41,012 nt of DNA from Synechococcaceae cyanobacterium SM2_3_1 (GCA_012030715.1 JAAUUJ010000015.1:1-41012), one strand, 5' to 3'. Positions 17,632 through 27,071 are shown, counted from the stretch's first letter. The notes: generated from the letters alone by a model not told the origin. A program made the numbers and translations.

Positions 17632-19029
17632 CTAGGCGGCAGAAACGAAGAGAGTGCTTGTAGCAGAAGCCTCCACTGCTGGACGCCCAATACTGATACA
17701 GGTCCAGCCAGCCGCCCCCAGGGCTTCGGGGTAGAGGCAATTACGCCCATCAATCAGCAGGGGGGAACGGGGCAAGGCTGCCAATTTCCCAAAATCAAGG
17801 TCCTGAAACTCGGGCCAATCGGTGACCAGGATAACGGCATCACAACCCTGGAAACACTCTTCAACAGTTGTAGCCAGAAACACGCTTTCTAAAACACGCT
17901 GCGGTTGGTGAGAAATGATCGGATCATAGGCTTTGACGCGGGCGCCCAGACGATGCAAATGCTGGATCAAATCATGGGCAGGAGTGTCGCGCATATCATC
18001 CGTATTAGGTTTGAAGGTGAGGCCCAGCAACCCTATCGTTTTACCCTTCAAGATCTTCAGTTCCTGTTGCAGTTTCTCAATTGCCAGCAGGCGCTGTTGT
18101 TGATTCACTGAGACCGAGGCCCGCAGGAGGGTGGCGGCATAACCATAATCATGAGCGGTGTGGATTAAAGCAGACACATCTTTAGGGAAACAGGAACCAC
18201 CCCATCCCAACCCTGCCTGCAGAAATTTGGGGCCAATGCGACTGTCCAAACCAATGCCTCGAGCCACCTGTGTTATGTCAGCACCCACCCGTTCACAGAT
18301 ATTGGCAATTTCATTAATGAAGCTGATTTTGGTAGCCAGGAAGCTGTTGGCAGCGTATTTGATCATTTCTGCCGAGGCCAGATCCGTTACGACCACTGGA
18401 ATAGGAGTCTCCTCCCCAGGGGTGGACATCCGCCTGCTGATGATGGGCTGATAAAGAGACTGCATCAGCTGAATCGCCCGTGGGCTGGATCCACCCAACA
18501 CAATGCGATCGGGATTGAAGGTATCGTAGACTGCCGAACCTTCCCGTAAAAATTCAGGGTTACTGACCACATCAAAGCTGGGCACGATGGAGTTATCAAG
18601 CTGTTGCAATTCTTCTAAAATCAGGTGCCGCACCCAATCTCCTGAACCAATGGGAACCGTTGATTTGTTGACGATAACGCGGTAGGAGCGATCTTGAGCC
18701 AGATGCCGACCAATATCACGAGCCACGGCCTCCACAAAGCGGGTGTCACTGGCACCAGAGGGCAGAGGAGGTGTGCCCACAGCAATGAATATAACTTCAG
18801 CATGCCTGACCCCACAGCCCAGATCAGCCGTGAAGAGCAGGCGACCGGCGGCCATCGCCTCTTGCATCAGCTCCTCTAGGCCAGGCTCGTAAATCGTGGG
18901 GGCACCCGCCTGGAGGGCTTTGATTTTACTCTTATTGTTGTCCACACAGATAACATGATGACCAATCGTTGCCAAGCACACACCTGTGACTAAGCCAACA
19001 TAGCCGGTTCCAATCACACTGACTTGCAT
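17632..19029 (-). CDS. ugd: UDP-glucose 6-dehydrogenase
   Basis: Oxidises UDP-glucose to UDP-glucuronate with two NAD+. Start 19029 (MQVSVIGTGYVGLVTGVCLA) places the GTGYVG dinucleotide-binding motif at the N-terminus and has GGAG 6 nt upstream; an upstream start at 19071 adds 14 unconserved residues. Catalytic cysteine C280 sits in GWGGSCFPKDVSAL. VSNPEFLREGSAVYD and LLGLTFKPNTDDMRDTPA are also diagnostic. 465 residues, normal for the family. First gene of the capsule operon; its product feeds the epimerase at the operon's far end. Confidence 0.96.
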   Translation of the reverse strand: MQVSVIGTGYVGLVTGVCLATIGHHVICVDNNKSKIKALQAGAPTIYEPGLEELMQEAMAAGRLLFTADLGCGVRHAEVIFIAVGTPPLPSGASDTRFVEAVARDIGRHLAQDRSYRVIVNKSTVPIGSGDWVRHLILEELQQLDNSIVPSFDVVSNPEFLREGSAVYDTFNPDRIVLGGSSPRAIQLMQSLYQPIISRRMSTPGEETPIPVVVTDLASAEMIKYAANSFLATKISFINEIANICERVGADITQVARGIGLDSRIGPKFLQAGLGWGGSCFPKDVSALIHTAHDYGYAATLLRASVSVNQQQRLLAIEKLQQELKILKGKTIGLLGLTFKPNTDDMRDTPAHDLIQHLHRLGARVKAYDPIISHQPQRVLESVFLATTVEECFQGCDAVILVTDWPEFQDLDFGKLAALPRSPLLIDGRNCLYPEALGAAGWTCISIGRPAVEASATSTLFVSAA

Positions 19030-19140
19030 AAGGATCTCCGAATAGACATCGGGGGCAGCCAAGATCATCAACTCTTTACAATTGCTGTGATCCCCATGTC
19101 ACTAAGTTTCTGAGGGGGGAGTGAACTGATCATGAAGCAA

Positions 19141-19160
19141 AGATGAAGGGATCTTCATCT
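19141..19160. promoter_or_regulatory. Perfect 8-bp inverted repeat (possible operator)
   Basis: AGATGAAG (19141-19148), a 4-nt GGAT spacer, then CTTCATCT (19153-19160). It lies about 110 nt upstream of the capsule operon start and about 230 nt upstream of the ATPase start. No T-tract follows, so a transcription-factor site or mRNA hairpin is as likely as a terminator. Confidence 0.4.
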
Positions 19161-19377
19161 AACTTATCCATCGGGCAACAAACCCTCAGAGGTTCAGCGA
19201 TCTGCCAGAATCCTGACCCAGAACGAGATCTCATCAGGGTGATGGGTTTTGTCCATGAGTCCGATTCAGAAGCTGGTGGGCATTAACCTGGCAAGGATCT
19301 CCTGGCCGCACATGAGCCTGAGATCCTCCAGACAAGAGGAGGCCGTCCTAGAATGGCTTTTACTCTGGTAGAAACCC

Positions 19378-19383
19378 AGGAGG
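19378..19383 (+). promoter_or_regulatory. Strong ribosome binding site fixing a GTG start
   Basis: AGGAGG ends 5 nt before GTG at 19389, supporting that non-ATG codon as the start of the P-type ATPase. Confidence 0.8.
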
Positions 19384-19388
19384 CCTAG

Positions 19389-22142
19389 GTGACAAGTTGG
19401 TACAACATCTCCTCTGCCGAGACCCTGCAATCCCTGCAGACAGCTCTGTCGGGCCTTTCGCAAGCAGAGGTTGAAACGCGGCTACAGCACTGGGGGCCGA
19501 ACCAGTTACCCGATCCGGAATCGGAAACCCTCTGGCAACTCCTGCTGAAGCAGATCCTGTCTTCATTGGTATTGATCCTGCTGGCTGCGGCTGTGCTCTC
19601 TCTCTGGTTGGGGGACTACAAAGATGCCCTCGCGATCCTGGCCATCGTCGGCTTTAACTCCGTGATCGGTGTGCGTCAGGAAGTTCAGGCCAATCAGGCC
19701 ATGGCTGCCCTGAATCGCTTAACCATTCCTCAAGTCTGGATCCGGCGAGACGGTCTCCTGGGATGCGACTCAGCCCGAGCGCTGGTGCCGGGGGATGTGG
19801 TTGTACTGGAGGCCGGACACCGGGTCCCTGCGGATTGTCGTCTGCTGGAAACCCATCACCTTCAGATCCAGGAATCTTCTCTGACCGGGGAGTCGGAGCC
19901 CGTAGAAAAAACAGAGAAAGTTCTCAACTGCAGTGATATTGCCCTCGCCGATCAGAGCAATATGGCATTTATGGGGACCCTTGTAACCTCTGGACGGGGT
20001 GTGGCTGTGGTCACCGAAACAGGGCTGCACACTCACCTGGGGCAGATCGCCACGGCCATTCAAGCCATTCAAACCAGCACGACTCCCCTGCAAAAACGTC
20101 TGGATCAACTGGGTTGGGTGTTGGGGATAGGGATTGTGATCATCTGTGGTCTGGTTTTTCTGCTCGGTCTCTTGCGAGGGGAAGACTGGATGCTGATGGC
20201 CCTGGAATCTGTGAGTCTGGCCGTTGCTGCTGTGCCAGAGGGGTTACCTGCAGTGGTGACGATTGCTCTGGCTTTGGGATGTGAACGGATGCTCGGTCAA
20301 CAGGTGCTGATCCGTAACCTGCCTGCCGTGGAAACCCTCGGCTCTGTAACGGTGATCTGCACCGACAAAACGGGGACCCTGACGGAAGGGCGGATGACAG
20401 TGGCGGAGGTGATCACTGCAAGTGGCTCCAGGGATCTGCGCAGGTCTCTGGAGACCAGCCCACCTGAGTTGCACCTGCTCTTCCTGGGAGCGATCCTCTG
20501 CAATAACGCTCCGATCCTTCAGTTCACTAGCTCTACCCCTGCAACCCCTCTTGGTGATCCCACTGAAGTTGCTCTAATGGAGGCAGGCATAGTTCTGCAA
20601 CTGCACAGATCTGCCCTGGAGGCGCAGTTCCCTCGTGTGGCTGAGATCCCCTTTGATGTTGAACTGAAGCGGATGATCACCATTCACAATCTGCCAGATC
20701 TACAGTATTTCTGTGAGGATCTCCAACCCTGGCAGACTGATCTAGAAGAACAGGGGATCCAGAGAGTGGCTTTTCTTAAGGGAGCTCCAGAGACTCTTCT
20801 GAAAACCAGCACTTATCTCTGGCAGAGGAACGAACGGATCCCCCTTCTGGATAGGGACAGACTGGTCTGGCAACAGCGGGTTGAAGATCTGGCAGCTCAG
20901 GGACGCCGTCTGATCGGAGTAGCTTATCTACCCCTGGCAGCAGATGCCCTGGCCGTTACGCCTGCGGATCAGTGCCAGCAAGTCTTTCTCGGGATCGTGG
21001 GATTGTACGATGCGCCGCGACCCGAGGCCGCCAGAGCCGTGCAAAACTGTCAAAAGGCGGGGATGCGCACCCTCTTGATCACAGGAGATCATCCCCTGAC
21101 TGCGGAAACGATCGCCCGAGAAACGGGGATTTCAGATGGATCAGGTCCAGGACTTACCGGACACAATATTGATGAGGCTACCCCTGAACAACTGGGGCAG
21201 TGGGTTCAATCTCGCTCTGTGTTCAGTCGGGTTACTCCCCAGCACAAGTTACAGGTGGTGCGATCCCTGCAGCAACAGGGAGAAGTTGTGGCCATGACCG
21301 GAGATGGCATCAATGATGCTCCCGCGCTCAAACAGGCAGATATTGGCATTGCCATGGGCCGGACCGGAACCGATGTGGCCAAAGAAGCCGCAGATATGGT
21401 CCTGCTCGACGACAACTTTAGCGCAATCGTGGCTGCCACCCATGAGGGCAGACGCATCTATGACAATGTCCGCAAGTTTATCCGCTTTAGCCTCACGGGC
21501 AATTTTGGAGAACTCTGGCTGATTATCCTTGGCCCTTTTCTCGGTTTGCCCTTACCCCTCCTCCCTCTGCAAATTCTCTGGATCAACCTGCTGGCGGATG
21601 GGATCCTGGCAGTTGCCCTCAGTTTTGAGCCTGCGGAACCTTCGGTCATGCAACGTCCCCCCTATGCTCCACAAGAGTCAGTTTTCAGTCGCGGACTGGG
21701 GTGGGGAATTGGCTGGATCGGCGCTCTGATGGGAGGACTGCTGCTGTTAATCGCCTGGAGCAGCTGGCAACAGGGAAATCCACACTGGCGGAGTATTGTC
21801 TTTACAGCCCTGCTTGCCTGTCGAGTCGGCCTGGTCTTGACGATGCGATCGGAACGGACCCTCTGGCTGCAATTGCCACCCAATCCGGTCCTTCTCCTCG
21901 CCGTGAGCAGCACCTGTATTCTCCATTTACTGATCCTCTATATTCCCTGGCTGCAGCCCGTATTTCAGTGTGATGGTCTCTTGAATGGTGAACTGTGGCT
22001 CTGTCTGGGGGCAGGGATTAGCATGATGATCTGTGGGGAAGGGGAAAAAGCGGTGCGCCGATTGCTGCAACCAAGTGTAGTCAGTACGCAAGGATCCAAC
22101 GATCAGGTCTCTGAATTTGGTAGCACCTCAGAAACTCCTTAA
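19389..22142 (+). CDS. P-type cation-transporting ATPase (PacL/SERCA-like)
   Basis: A 917-residue P2-type ATPase, most like cyanobacterial PacL Ca2+-ATPases. The N-terminal cation ATPase domain is followed by paired helices ([18 protein letters not shown]), the actuator loop [13 protein letters not shown], the PEGLP motif at residues 283-287 in the ion path, the phosphorylated aspartate D326 ([11 protein letters not shown]), the hinge [17 protein letters not shown] from about 637, and a C-terminal block of about six helices. PEGLP fits Ca2+ or related P2A/P2B substrates, rather than heavy-metal P1B pumps, which use CPC. GTG start with a strong ribosome binding site. The neighbourhood (USP, oxidase remnant, DUF305) suggests an ion-stress role. 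Confidence 0.93.
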   Translation: MTSWYNISSAETLQSLQTALSGLSQAEVETRLQHWGPNQLPDPESETLWQLLLKQILSSLVLILLAAAVLSLWLGDYKDALAILAIVGFNSVIGVRQEVQANQAMAALNRLTIPQVWIRRDGLLGCDSARALVPGDVVVLEAGHRVPADCRLLETHHLQIQESSLTGESEPVEKTEKVLNCSDIALADQSNMAFMGTLVTSGRGVAVVTETGLHTHLGQIATAIQAIQTSTTPLQKRLDQLGWVLGIGIVIICGLVFLLGLLRGEDWMLMALESVSLAVAAVPEGLPAVVTIALALGCERMLGQQVLIRNLPAVETLGSVTVICTDKTGTLTEGRMTVAEVITASGSRDLRRSLETSPPELHLLFLGAILCNNAPILQFTSSTPATPLGDPTEVALMEAGIVLQLHRSALEAQFPRVAEIPFDVELKRMITIHNLPDLQYFCEDLQPWQTDLEEQGIQRVAFLKGAPETLLKTSTYLWQRNERIPLLDRDRLVWQQRVEDLAAQGRRLIGVAYLPLAADALAVTPADQCQQVFLGIVGLYDAPRPEAARAVQNCQKAGMRTLLITGDHPLTAETIARETGISDGSGPGLTGHNIDEATPEQLGQWVQSRSVFSRVTPQHKLQVVRSLQQQGEVVAMTGDGINDAPALKQADIGIAMGRTGTDVAKEAADMVLLDDNFSAIVAATHEGRRIYDNVRKFIRFSLTGNFGELWLIILGPFLGLPLPLLPLQILWINLLADGILAVALSFEPAEPSVMQRPPYAPQESVFSRGLGWGIGWIGALMGGLLLLIAWSSWQQGNPHWRSIVFTALLACRVGLVLTMRSERTLWLQLPPNPVLLLAVSSTCILHLLILYIPWLQPVFQCDGLLNGELWLCLGAGISMMICGEGEKAVRRLLQPSVVSTQGSNDQVSEFGSTSETP

Positions 22143-22290
22143 ACTGAGTAGATTCCTGGCTGACTTCATGATTACGCACCACAACATTGGAGTTGTACTG
22201 AAATCTTTGCTAAGTTCATTGCGGGTTAGTTGCATGCCTTTGAATGACAAACAGGGGGGCAAACACCCTTTCTCTTCTCAGAAGCTTTTC

Positions 22291-22812
22291 CTAAACTGTA
22301 GCTTCTGTCAATACCTTCTCCTCTGTGTCTTTCTCCGCAGCCGCCTGATGGACTACCAGCACAGAACAGGGGGCATGGTGCATAACATAGTTACTGACAC
22401 CTCCTGGACTTAACTCCCCGCGTTTCGATATCTCACTACCAATAACGATGAGATCAGCAGACCAATTCCTGGCCATCTGACAAATGACGGAACCCGGTTG
22501 GCCTAGGTTCTGGCTAAATTCAGTGGCTATGCCTGCTTCTGTAGCCACCCGAGTAAACTTCTGCAGCCATTCCAGTCCTTTATCCTCAAATTCTTTCCAT
22601 CTCTGGGCAAAAATATTACTCTTTCCACTGAGCTCAGGATAGTGGCCCGCCAGGATCACATCAGAAAATCCGGGACTCCCCTCTTCATGGGTATAGAGAA
22701 CATGCAAGAGCATCAGGTTCCCCAGATGAGCTTGAGCCTGATCTAGAGCAGCTTCGAAGATTCTTTCACCCATATCAGAGAGATCAATGGCAGCAAGGAT
22801 ACGTCTGTACAT
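22291..22812 (-). CDS. Universal stress protein (UspA family)
   Basis: A 173-residue single-domain USP. The N-terminal strand MYRRILAAIDLSDMGERIFE, the ADLIVIGSEISKRGEL strand-turn and the C-terminal GGVSNYVMHHAPCSVLVVH match the fold. The ATP-binding consensus GxxGxxxx(9)G(S/T) is only partly kept: the segment reads GSEISKRGELSPGGVSN, so nucleotide binding is plausible but not certain. AAGGAG sits 6 nt before ATG 22812. Convergent with the P-type ATPase, 148 nt away. Confidence 0.9.
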   Translation of the reverse strand: MYRRILAAIDLSDMGERIFEAALDQAQAHLGNLMLLHVLYTHEEGSPGFSDVILAGHYPELSGKSNIFAQRWKEFEDKGLEWLQKFTRVATEAGIATEFSQNLGQPGSVICQMARNWSADLIVIGSEISKRGELSPGGVSNYVMHHAPCSVLVVHQAAAEKDTEEKVLTEATV

Positions 22813-22887
22813 GGTTAACTCCTTTTTCTGCAGAGATATCTCTTTGTCTCTACCTCGATTCTACTGCGAGCGCAGAAGAGGTAATCA

Positions 22888-23430
22888 TTGCATTCAAATT
22901 ACTTATTAGCCGCAAAAGCCACTAGCAAATTCGTGGCAGTTGTTCTCTACTCAACAGATCGAGAAACCGAGCGGATCCTAGAGTTTTTTTTCAGGCTAAC
23001 ATCCCCACCCCCAGCGCTGTCACGGATCCAATCCACTGAGCCCCCCCCTCTACCATCCCGTTTGGGACCTGTTGAAGAACTTCTAGGCACCGACATCACC
23101 CGCCGCTTTATCCTTCGCAATGGCCAACCTGAACCTTATCAAGCCTGAAAAGACACCGTTTTAGTTGCAGGAGGAGGGTCGGCCAAAATTCGCATCCGTT
23201 TTTCAGATTATCCAGGCAAAACCGTTTATCACTGCCATATTTTGGATCATGAGGATCTGGGTATGATGGGAATCATTGAAATGGCTTGGGAGAAATCTCT
23301 AGACGCTGATCTGGGTACTACCAAAACCACTGAAGAGTTACAAGCAAAGGTGGTTCATGAACATGCAAACAACATCAGGATAGGAAAATCTCAAGATTCC
23401 GTTCCACCTGTTGGGCCACGACAACATTGA
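22888..23430 (+). pseudogene. Multicopper oxidase C-terminal remnant with in-frame stop
   Basis: In a single frame, RRFILRNGQPEPYQA is followed by TGA (23146-23148), then KDTVLVAGGGSAKIRIRF and KTVYHCHILDHEDLGMMG. Multicopper oxidases normally read A-W-K-D-T here, so TGG has become TGA. The type 1/type 3 copper ligand cluster HCHxxxH with the axial Met of DLGMM is preserved. Only the last part of a ~500-residue oxidase is present; the first ~25 residues from 22888 do not resemble the family and the upstream two cupredoxin domains are missing. It is a decayed fragment in an AT-rich patch beside DUF305, a frequent partner of copper-handling genes. Confidence 0.8.
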
Positions 23431-23490
23431 TCCGCAAAAATAGTGGCGGCAGTAACCAGACTCAGAGATTCGGGGAGATTTGATCCTGGA

Positions 23491-23520
23491 TTCACTCTGT
23501 TTTCATCTACACAATATAAA
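23491..23520 (+). promoter_or_regulatory. Possible sigma70-type promoter for the DUF305 gene
   Basis: TTCACT at 23491-23496 and TATAAA at 23515-23520 are separated by 18 nt and lie 55 nt before the ATG at 23575. The -35 matches the consensus at 4 of 6 positions. Judged by eye only. Confidence 0.35.
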
Positions 23521-23522
23521 AT

Positions 23523-23543
23523 CAGATCTACAGGAGAGATCTG
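23523..23543. promoter_or_regulatory. 7-7-7 inverted repeat downstream of the -10 (possible operator)
   Basis: CAGATCT (23523-23529) and AGATCTG (23537-23543) form a perfect inverted repeat with a 7-nt spacer, just downstream of the putative -10 at 23515. The spacing and position fit a repressor-binding site in the 5' leader; a hairpin in the mRNA is the alternative. Confidence 0.4.
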
Positions 23544-23574
23544 GATTTATTTCCTCCGGATCAGATCAAGGCCT

Positions 23575-24216
23575 ATGAACAGGTTAGTTTTGCTGATAAC
23601 TATTGCTGGTAGTTTGGCTACTGCAATCCTACTCTCCACACAGTTGCCTCCTAGTCTCTCGCAATCAAACTCATCCAATGGGATGGATCATGGGGTGGGA
23701 CATACTTCCATGACGATGAGCTTAGGGCCTGCCGATACCGAATTTGATTTGCGATTTCTGGATGGGATGACTTTGCATCACCAAGGAGCAGTGGTCATGT
23801 CTGAACAGATCTTGCAGAACTCGCAGCGATCTGAACTCAAACAATTCGCCCAGGATATTATCACCGCTCAGCAGGCTGAAATCAAAGATATGCAGATGTG
23901 GCGGGAACGGTGGTATCCCAACGCACCTACATTACCGCAAGCCTGGAATTCTGAAATGGGCCACATGATATTTATGTCCGAAGAGATGAAGACTGCCATG
24001 AGGATGGACATCCCATTGGGAAACCTAGATCAACAGTTTGACCTGCGGTTTCTTGATGCCATGATTGTTCACCATGAGGGGGCTCTGGTGATGGCAAAGG
24101 AAGGCTTGGAAAACTCTCAACGCCCCGAGATCCAACAGCTGGGAAGGGAGATCCTAGCAACACAGCAAGAGGAGATCGAGGTAATGAAGCAATGGCGCAC
24201 AAAATGGTATAGCTAG
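23575..24216 (+). CDS. DUF305 domain protein, secreted or membrane-anchored
   Basis: A 213-residue DUF305 (ferritin-like four-helix) protein. Start 23575 (MNRLVLLITIAGSLATAILL) gives a clear N-terminal signal/anchor; an upstream start at 23443 would bury it. Two internal repeats each carry FDLRFLDxMxxHHxGA: residues about 57-72 (MTLHHQGAVVMSEQ) and about 155-170 (MIVHHEGALVMAKE), both followed by AQDI/GREI and MxxWRxxWY. His and Met richness fits periplasmic metal binding; DUF305 genes are often next to copper oxidases or copper exporters, as here. The molecular function is not established. Confidence 0.9.
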   Translation: MNRLVLLITIAGSLATAILLSTQLPPSLSQSNSSNGMDHGVGHTSMTMSLGPADTEFDLRFLDGMTLHHQGAVVMSEQILQNSQRSELKQFAQDIITAQQAEIKDMQMWRERWYPNAPTLPQAWNSEMGHMIFMSEEMKTAMRMDIPLGNLDQQFDLRFLDAMIVHHEGALVMAKEGLENSQRPEIQQLGREILATQQEEIEVMKQWRTKWYS

Positions 24217-24590
24217 TAGCCACAGGGCAGCCATAAGGTGACTTTATCTGAGATAGGTCCGCTTCAAATTCGGAATTGCCCTCTTCGTCAAAGGTAAGCA
24301 CCGTAAAGGGGTGCACCCGATCCCCAAACTTCATCCCTGGGGACCGATGGGCAGTCCTGTTAAAGCTAGACCTGTTAAATCAGGTTTCTCTTGAAGTAGG
24401 GCTTGCCGAGAAAAGCAGCGATTTTAGTCATGATAAAATGCAAGAGTTGAGAGGATTTCTAGCCTAAACCTTTGCACTGAGTTCTGCGGCCTGCTTCGGA
24501 ACTTCGATTCAAAGGCTGGTATAGAGACGCCAATGCGCACTAGTCAGCCACGATCGTCAGTTCAAGGCTAGCAGCGGAGGAGCCTTCAGT
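24217..24590. other. 374-nt convergent intergenic region
   Basis: Between the stops of DUF305 and ExoD. No complete gene. On the minus strand 24230-24334 reads MKFGDRVHPFTVLTFDEEG and then acidic residues, protein-like, but it runs on into the antisense of DUF305, so it could be the remnant of a gene. CCTGTTAAA is directly repeated at 24357-24365 and 24371-24379, and a weak hairpin ACCTG-ttaaat-CAGGT followed by TTCT at 24370-24388 could terminate the DUF305 transcript. Confidence 0.4.
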
Positions 24591-25202
24591 CTAATTTCGC
24601 ATCCAATCCAGGATGCTGGCTCCCCCAACATACATGGCCAGCAAAATAGAAGTCGAGACAATCCCAGCCAGGACACAAATACAAAGTCCCGCCAGACTTA
24701 ACGCCCCATCATCTTCCAATAACCCGAAGCCGCTTACAAAGACACCTATCGCAGGTAAGGTGTTGGTCCCAGGAACCGGGATCATCATGGAGCAGGCCAT
24801 GAGTGTAATCAGGAACCCTATACAGATACGGCCGGTCACACTGGTACAGATGGCGGTGAGGCGGGGTTTACTCAAACCTTCAATCCGTTTTAACCAGGGA
24901 AGTCCAGCCTTCAACACCCCCTGAATTTGCTTCAGTTCCAGACCCTGCCTTAATACCCGCTGTGGCAACCAGGGCTCCGAGCGGCCTGCCAGCAACTGTA
25001 TCGATAGCAGGGCAATCACAATTCCAAAGGGAACCGAGTACCCAGGGGCGGGAATAGGCAGCGCTGAGGGGAACGAGAGCAGCACAAAGAAAAAACCAAA
25101 AGCCCGCTCCCCCGTCAGGTGAACCAGATCAGCCAATTGCACCCGCGGCGGACAGGTCTCGGACCAAAAGAACCGCTCCAGTTCCTGTGACAGTCGTGCC
25201 AT
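24591..25202 (-). CDS. ExoD-family membrane protein
   Basis: A 203-residue inner-membrane protein of the ExoD family, named for a Rhizobium exopolysaccharide/alkali-tolerance gene. Diagnostic stretches are LTGERAFGFFFVLLSFPSAL, IPAPGYSVPFG and the C-terminal helices GRICIGFLITLMACSMMIPV and LCICVLAGIVSTSILLAMYV. About four to five transmembrane segments. GAGG precedes ATG 25202 by about 6 nt. Its biochemical role is unknown; a link to the polysaccharide loci in this window is only suggestive. Confidence 0.88.
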   Translation of the reverse strand: MARLSQELERFFWSETCPPRVQLADLVHLTGERAFGFFFVLLSFPSALPIPAPGYSVPFGIVIALLSIQLLAGRSEPWLPQRVLRQGLELKQIQGVLKAGLPWLKRIEGLSKPRLTAICTSVTGRICIGFLITLMACSMMIPVPGTNTLPAIGVFVSGFGLLEDDGALSLAGLCICVLAGIVSTSILLAMYVGGASILDWMRN

Positions 25203-25286
25203 AGGGGCCTCAGATCAAATCATCTGATATTCTACGGCCACATTTAGTCGAGGCTGAGAACTTTGCTGGATCTGGGCTGCACGGCA

Positions 25287-26696
25287 TCAGCCATTCCATT
25301 CGTGGTGGAACACCCCGGGCTTGTCCGTCCGCTCAAAGGTGTGGGCCCCAAAGAAGTCCCGCTGAGCCTGGGTAAGGTTCTGGGGCAGATTGGCTGTGCG
25401 GTAGCTATCGTAGTAGGCCAGGGAAGCGCTGATGGCCGGAACCGGGATCCCCAGATGAAACGCTGTCGCCACCACCCGTCGCCAGGCCGCCTGCCGAGAA
25501 ACTAACGCCTGCTTAAACTCCTCATCCAGCATCAAGTTGGGCAGATCGGGTTGCCGGATAAAGGCTGCTTGAATATCCCCCAGAAGTTTGGCACGGATGA
25601 TGCACCCCCCTTTCCAGATGCGGGGGATCTCGCTGAAGTTAAAGACATAGTTGTGTTCCTGGGCTGCCTTTTGCAGAAGCGCCATCCCCTGAGCATAGGA
25701 ACAGATTTTGGAACAATAGAGAGCTGCCTTCAGATCCTCGAGCAAGGCCTGCTGATCTCCCTGGAAGCTCTCACTCGGTCCTGATAGCTGGGAAGAAGCC
25801 GCGACCCGTTCCTGCTTGATGGAGGACAAGATCCGCGCATTCACTGCGGCATCAATCGTAGGGATGGCCACCCCCAGATCCAGCGCATCTTTGACTGTCC
25901 AGCGTCCGGTTCCCTTTTGCCCCGCCTGATCTAGAATCAAATCCAGCAGCATTTTGCCGGTGTCCGGGTCTATGGTTTGAAAGATCTTGGCGGTGATCTC
26001 AATCAGGAACGACTCCAGCTCGGTCTGGTTCCAGGCATCAAACGTATTCTTCATGTCTGTAGGGGTCATCGCCAGGCCGCGCCGCATTAGATCGTAGACC
26101 TCAGCGATCAGCTGCATATCTCCATATTCAATGCCGTTATGGACCATCTTGACGTAGTGGCCTCCCCCTTTGGGTCCCAGATAAGTCACACAGGGACCAT
26201 CCTCCACCTGGGCCGCAATTCGAGTCACAATCGGTTCAATGGCAGCATATGCCTCCTCGCTGCACCCTGGCATCAGACTGGGACCATTCAAGGCTCCCTC
26301 TTCACCGCCACTTACCCCCATGCCCACAAAATGAATGCCGGTGGGCTCCAGTTCCACCACACGGCGATCGGTGTCTGTGTAGAGGGAATTCCCCCCATCA
26401 ATGAGAATATCCCCTGGCTCTAGCAAGGGTTTGAGCTGATTGATCACCGCATCCACGGGCGCGCCAGCCTTGACCATGATCAAAATGCGGCGGGGACGCT
26501 CCAGACTCTGCACCAGTTCTTCCACTGAGTAGGTGGGGGTCACCCGTTTGCCACCAGCGCGTTCTGCCATAAACGCTTTCGTCTTTTCTGCCGTCCGGTT
26601 ATACACGGCAATCGGAAAGCCATTGCGCTCAACATTCAGGGCCAGGTTCTCACCCATGACGGCGAGACCGATCACAGCAAAACTGGCTTGACTCAT
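25287..26696 (-). CDS. gnd: 6-phosphogluconate dehydrogenase, decarboxylating
   Basis: Converts 6-phosphogluconate and NADP+ to ribulose 5-phosphate, CO2 and NADPH in the oxidative pentose phosphate pathway. 469 residues, the usual length. GLAVMGENLALNVERNGF at residues 11-28 forms the NADP site with VYNRTAEK; GVSGGEEGALNGPSLMPG and the catalytic KMVHNGIEYGDMQLI (lysine and Asn/Glu) are intact; the C-terminal KGGCIIRA and HLGIPVPAISASLAYYDSYR complete the dimer tail. AAGGA lies 7 nt upstream of ATG 26696. Main night-time NADPH source in cyanobacteria. Confidence 0.97.
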   Translation of the reverse strand: MSQASFAVIGLAVMGENLALNVERNGFPIAVYNRTAEKTKAFMAERAGGKRVTPTYSVEELVQSLERPRRILIMVKAGAPVDAVINQLKPLLEPGDILIDGGNSLYTDTDRRVVELEPTGIHFVGMGVSGGEEGALNGPSLMPGCSEEAYAAIEPIVTRIAAQVEDGPCVTYLGPKGGGHYVKMVHNGIEYGDMQLIAEVYDLMRRGLAMTPTDMKNTFDAWNQTELESFLIEITAKIFQTIDPDTGKMLLDLILDQAGQKGTGRWTVKDALDLGVAIPTIDAAVNARILSSIKQERVAASSQLSGPSESFQGDQQALLEDLKAALYCSKICSYAQGMALLQKAAQEHNYVFNFSEIPRIWKGGCIIRAKLLGDIQAAFIRQPDLPNLMLDEEFKQALVSRQAAWRRVVATAFHLGIPVPAISASLAYYDSYRTANLPQNLTQAQRDFFGAHTFERTDKPGVFHHEWNG

Positions 26697-26888
26697 AGGG
26701 GATCCTTATCTCAGGTGCATTTTGCCTCTACACACTGTAGACCCCGAAGCTGAGAAAACTGGCGGAGGATCCCCATGTTTTAAGGTCTGGATCACACTCT
26801 CAGGCTGCAATCGCGGGTAGAGACAGTCTATTCACTGTGCATATGGGGAAAGGTGCTAGCATTTTGACGTCATTTCCCAAGCACTTTC

Positions 26889-27071
26889 ATGGACCTGCCT
26901 GAGTTGAAGCAACTTGTGGAGCAAGCCTTTGCTGACGGCAAGCTGTCGCCTGAGGAAATGGATGCAATTATGGAAGCCATTATGGCGGATGGGAAGGTGG
27001 ATGCCGAGGAAATGAAAATCGTGGATGAGATTTATAAGAAAATCAGAGATAACCAGGTCGAACTGGAATAG
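26889..27071 (+). CDS. Small acidic helical protein, uncharacterised
   Basis: A 60-residue protein, rich in Glu and Asp, with an internal repeat: FADGKLSPEEMDAIMEAI (about residues 15-32) and MADGKVDAEEMKIVDEIY (about 33-50). The pattern xADGKxxxEEM resembles TerB-like or EF-hand-like helix pairs found in small cyanobacterial proteins. No membrane segment or cysteine. Upstream are a GGGAAA...TTTCCC inverted repeat (26847-26878) enclosing the palindrome TGACGTCA (26865-26872), but no Shine-Dalgarno. Divergent from gnd. Function unknown; Ca2+ binding is a guess. Confidence 0.7.
   Translation: MDLPELKQLVEQAFADGKLSPEEMDAIMEAIMADGKVDAEEMKIVDEIYKKIRDNQVELE

Larger units (their letters stand above)
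19030..19388. other. Divergent intergenic region, ugd / P-type ATPase
   Basis: About 359 nt with no supported gene. It must hold the promoters for the leftward capsule operon and the rightward ATPase. The most visible element is the inverted repeat at 19141-19160. No good sigma70-like hexamer pair was assigned. Confidence 0.5.

Noticed and set aside
19389..22142. Heavy-metal (P1B) copper pump interpretation of the P-type ATPase, given the copper-like neighbours
   Set aside because: The membrane motif is PEGLP rather than CPC/CPH and there is no N-terminal CxxC metal-binding domain.
22251..22275. AGGG...CCCTTTCTC as a terminator between ATPase and USP genes
   Set aside because: The stem is only 4 bp with a 9-nt loop, too weak to call.
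24230..24334. Gene on the minus strand beginning MKFGDRVHPF
   Set aside because: Only about 35 residues look protein-like before it runs antisense through DUF305. It was kept only as a possible remnant in the intergenic note.
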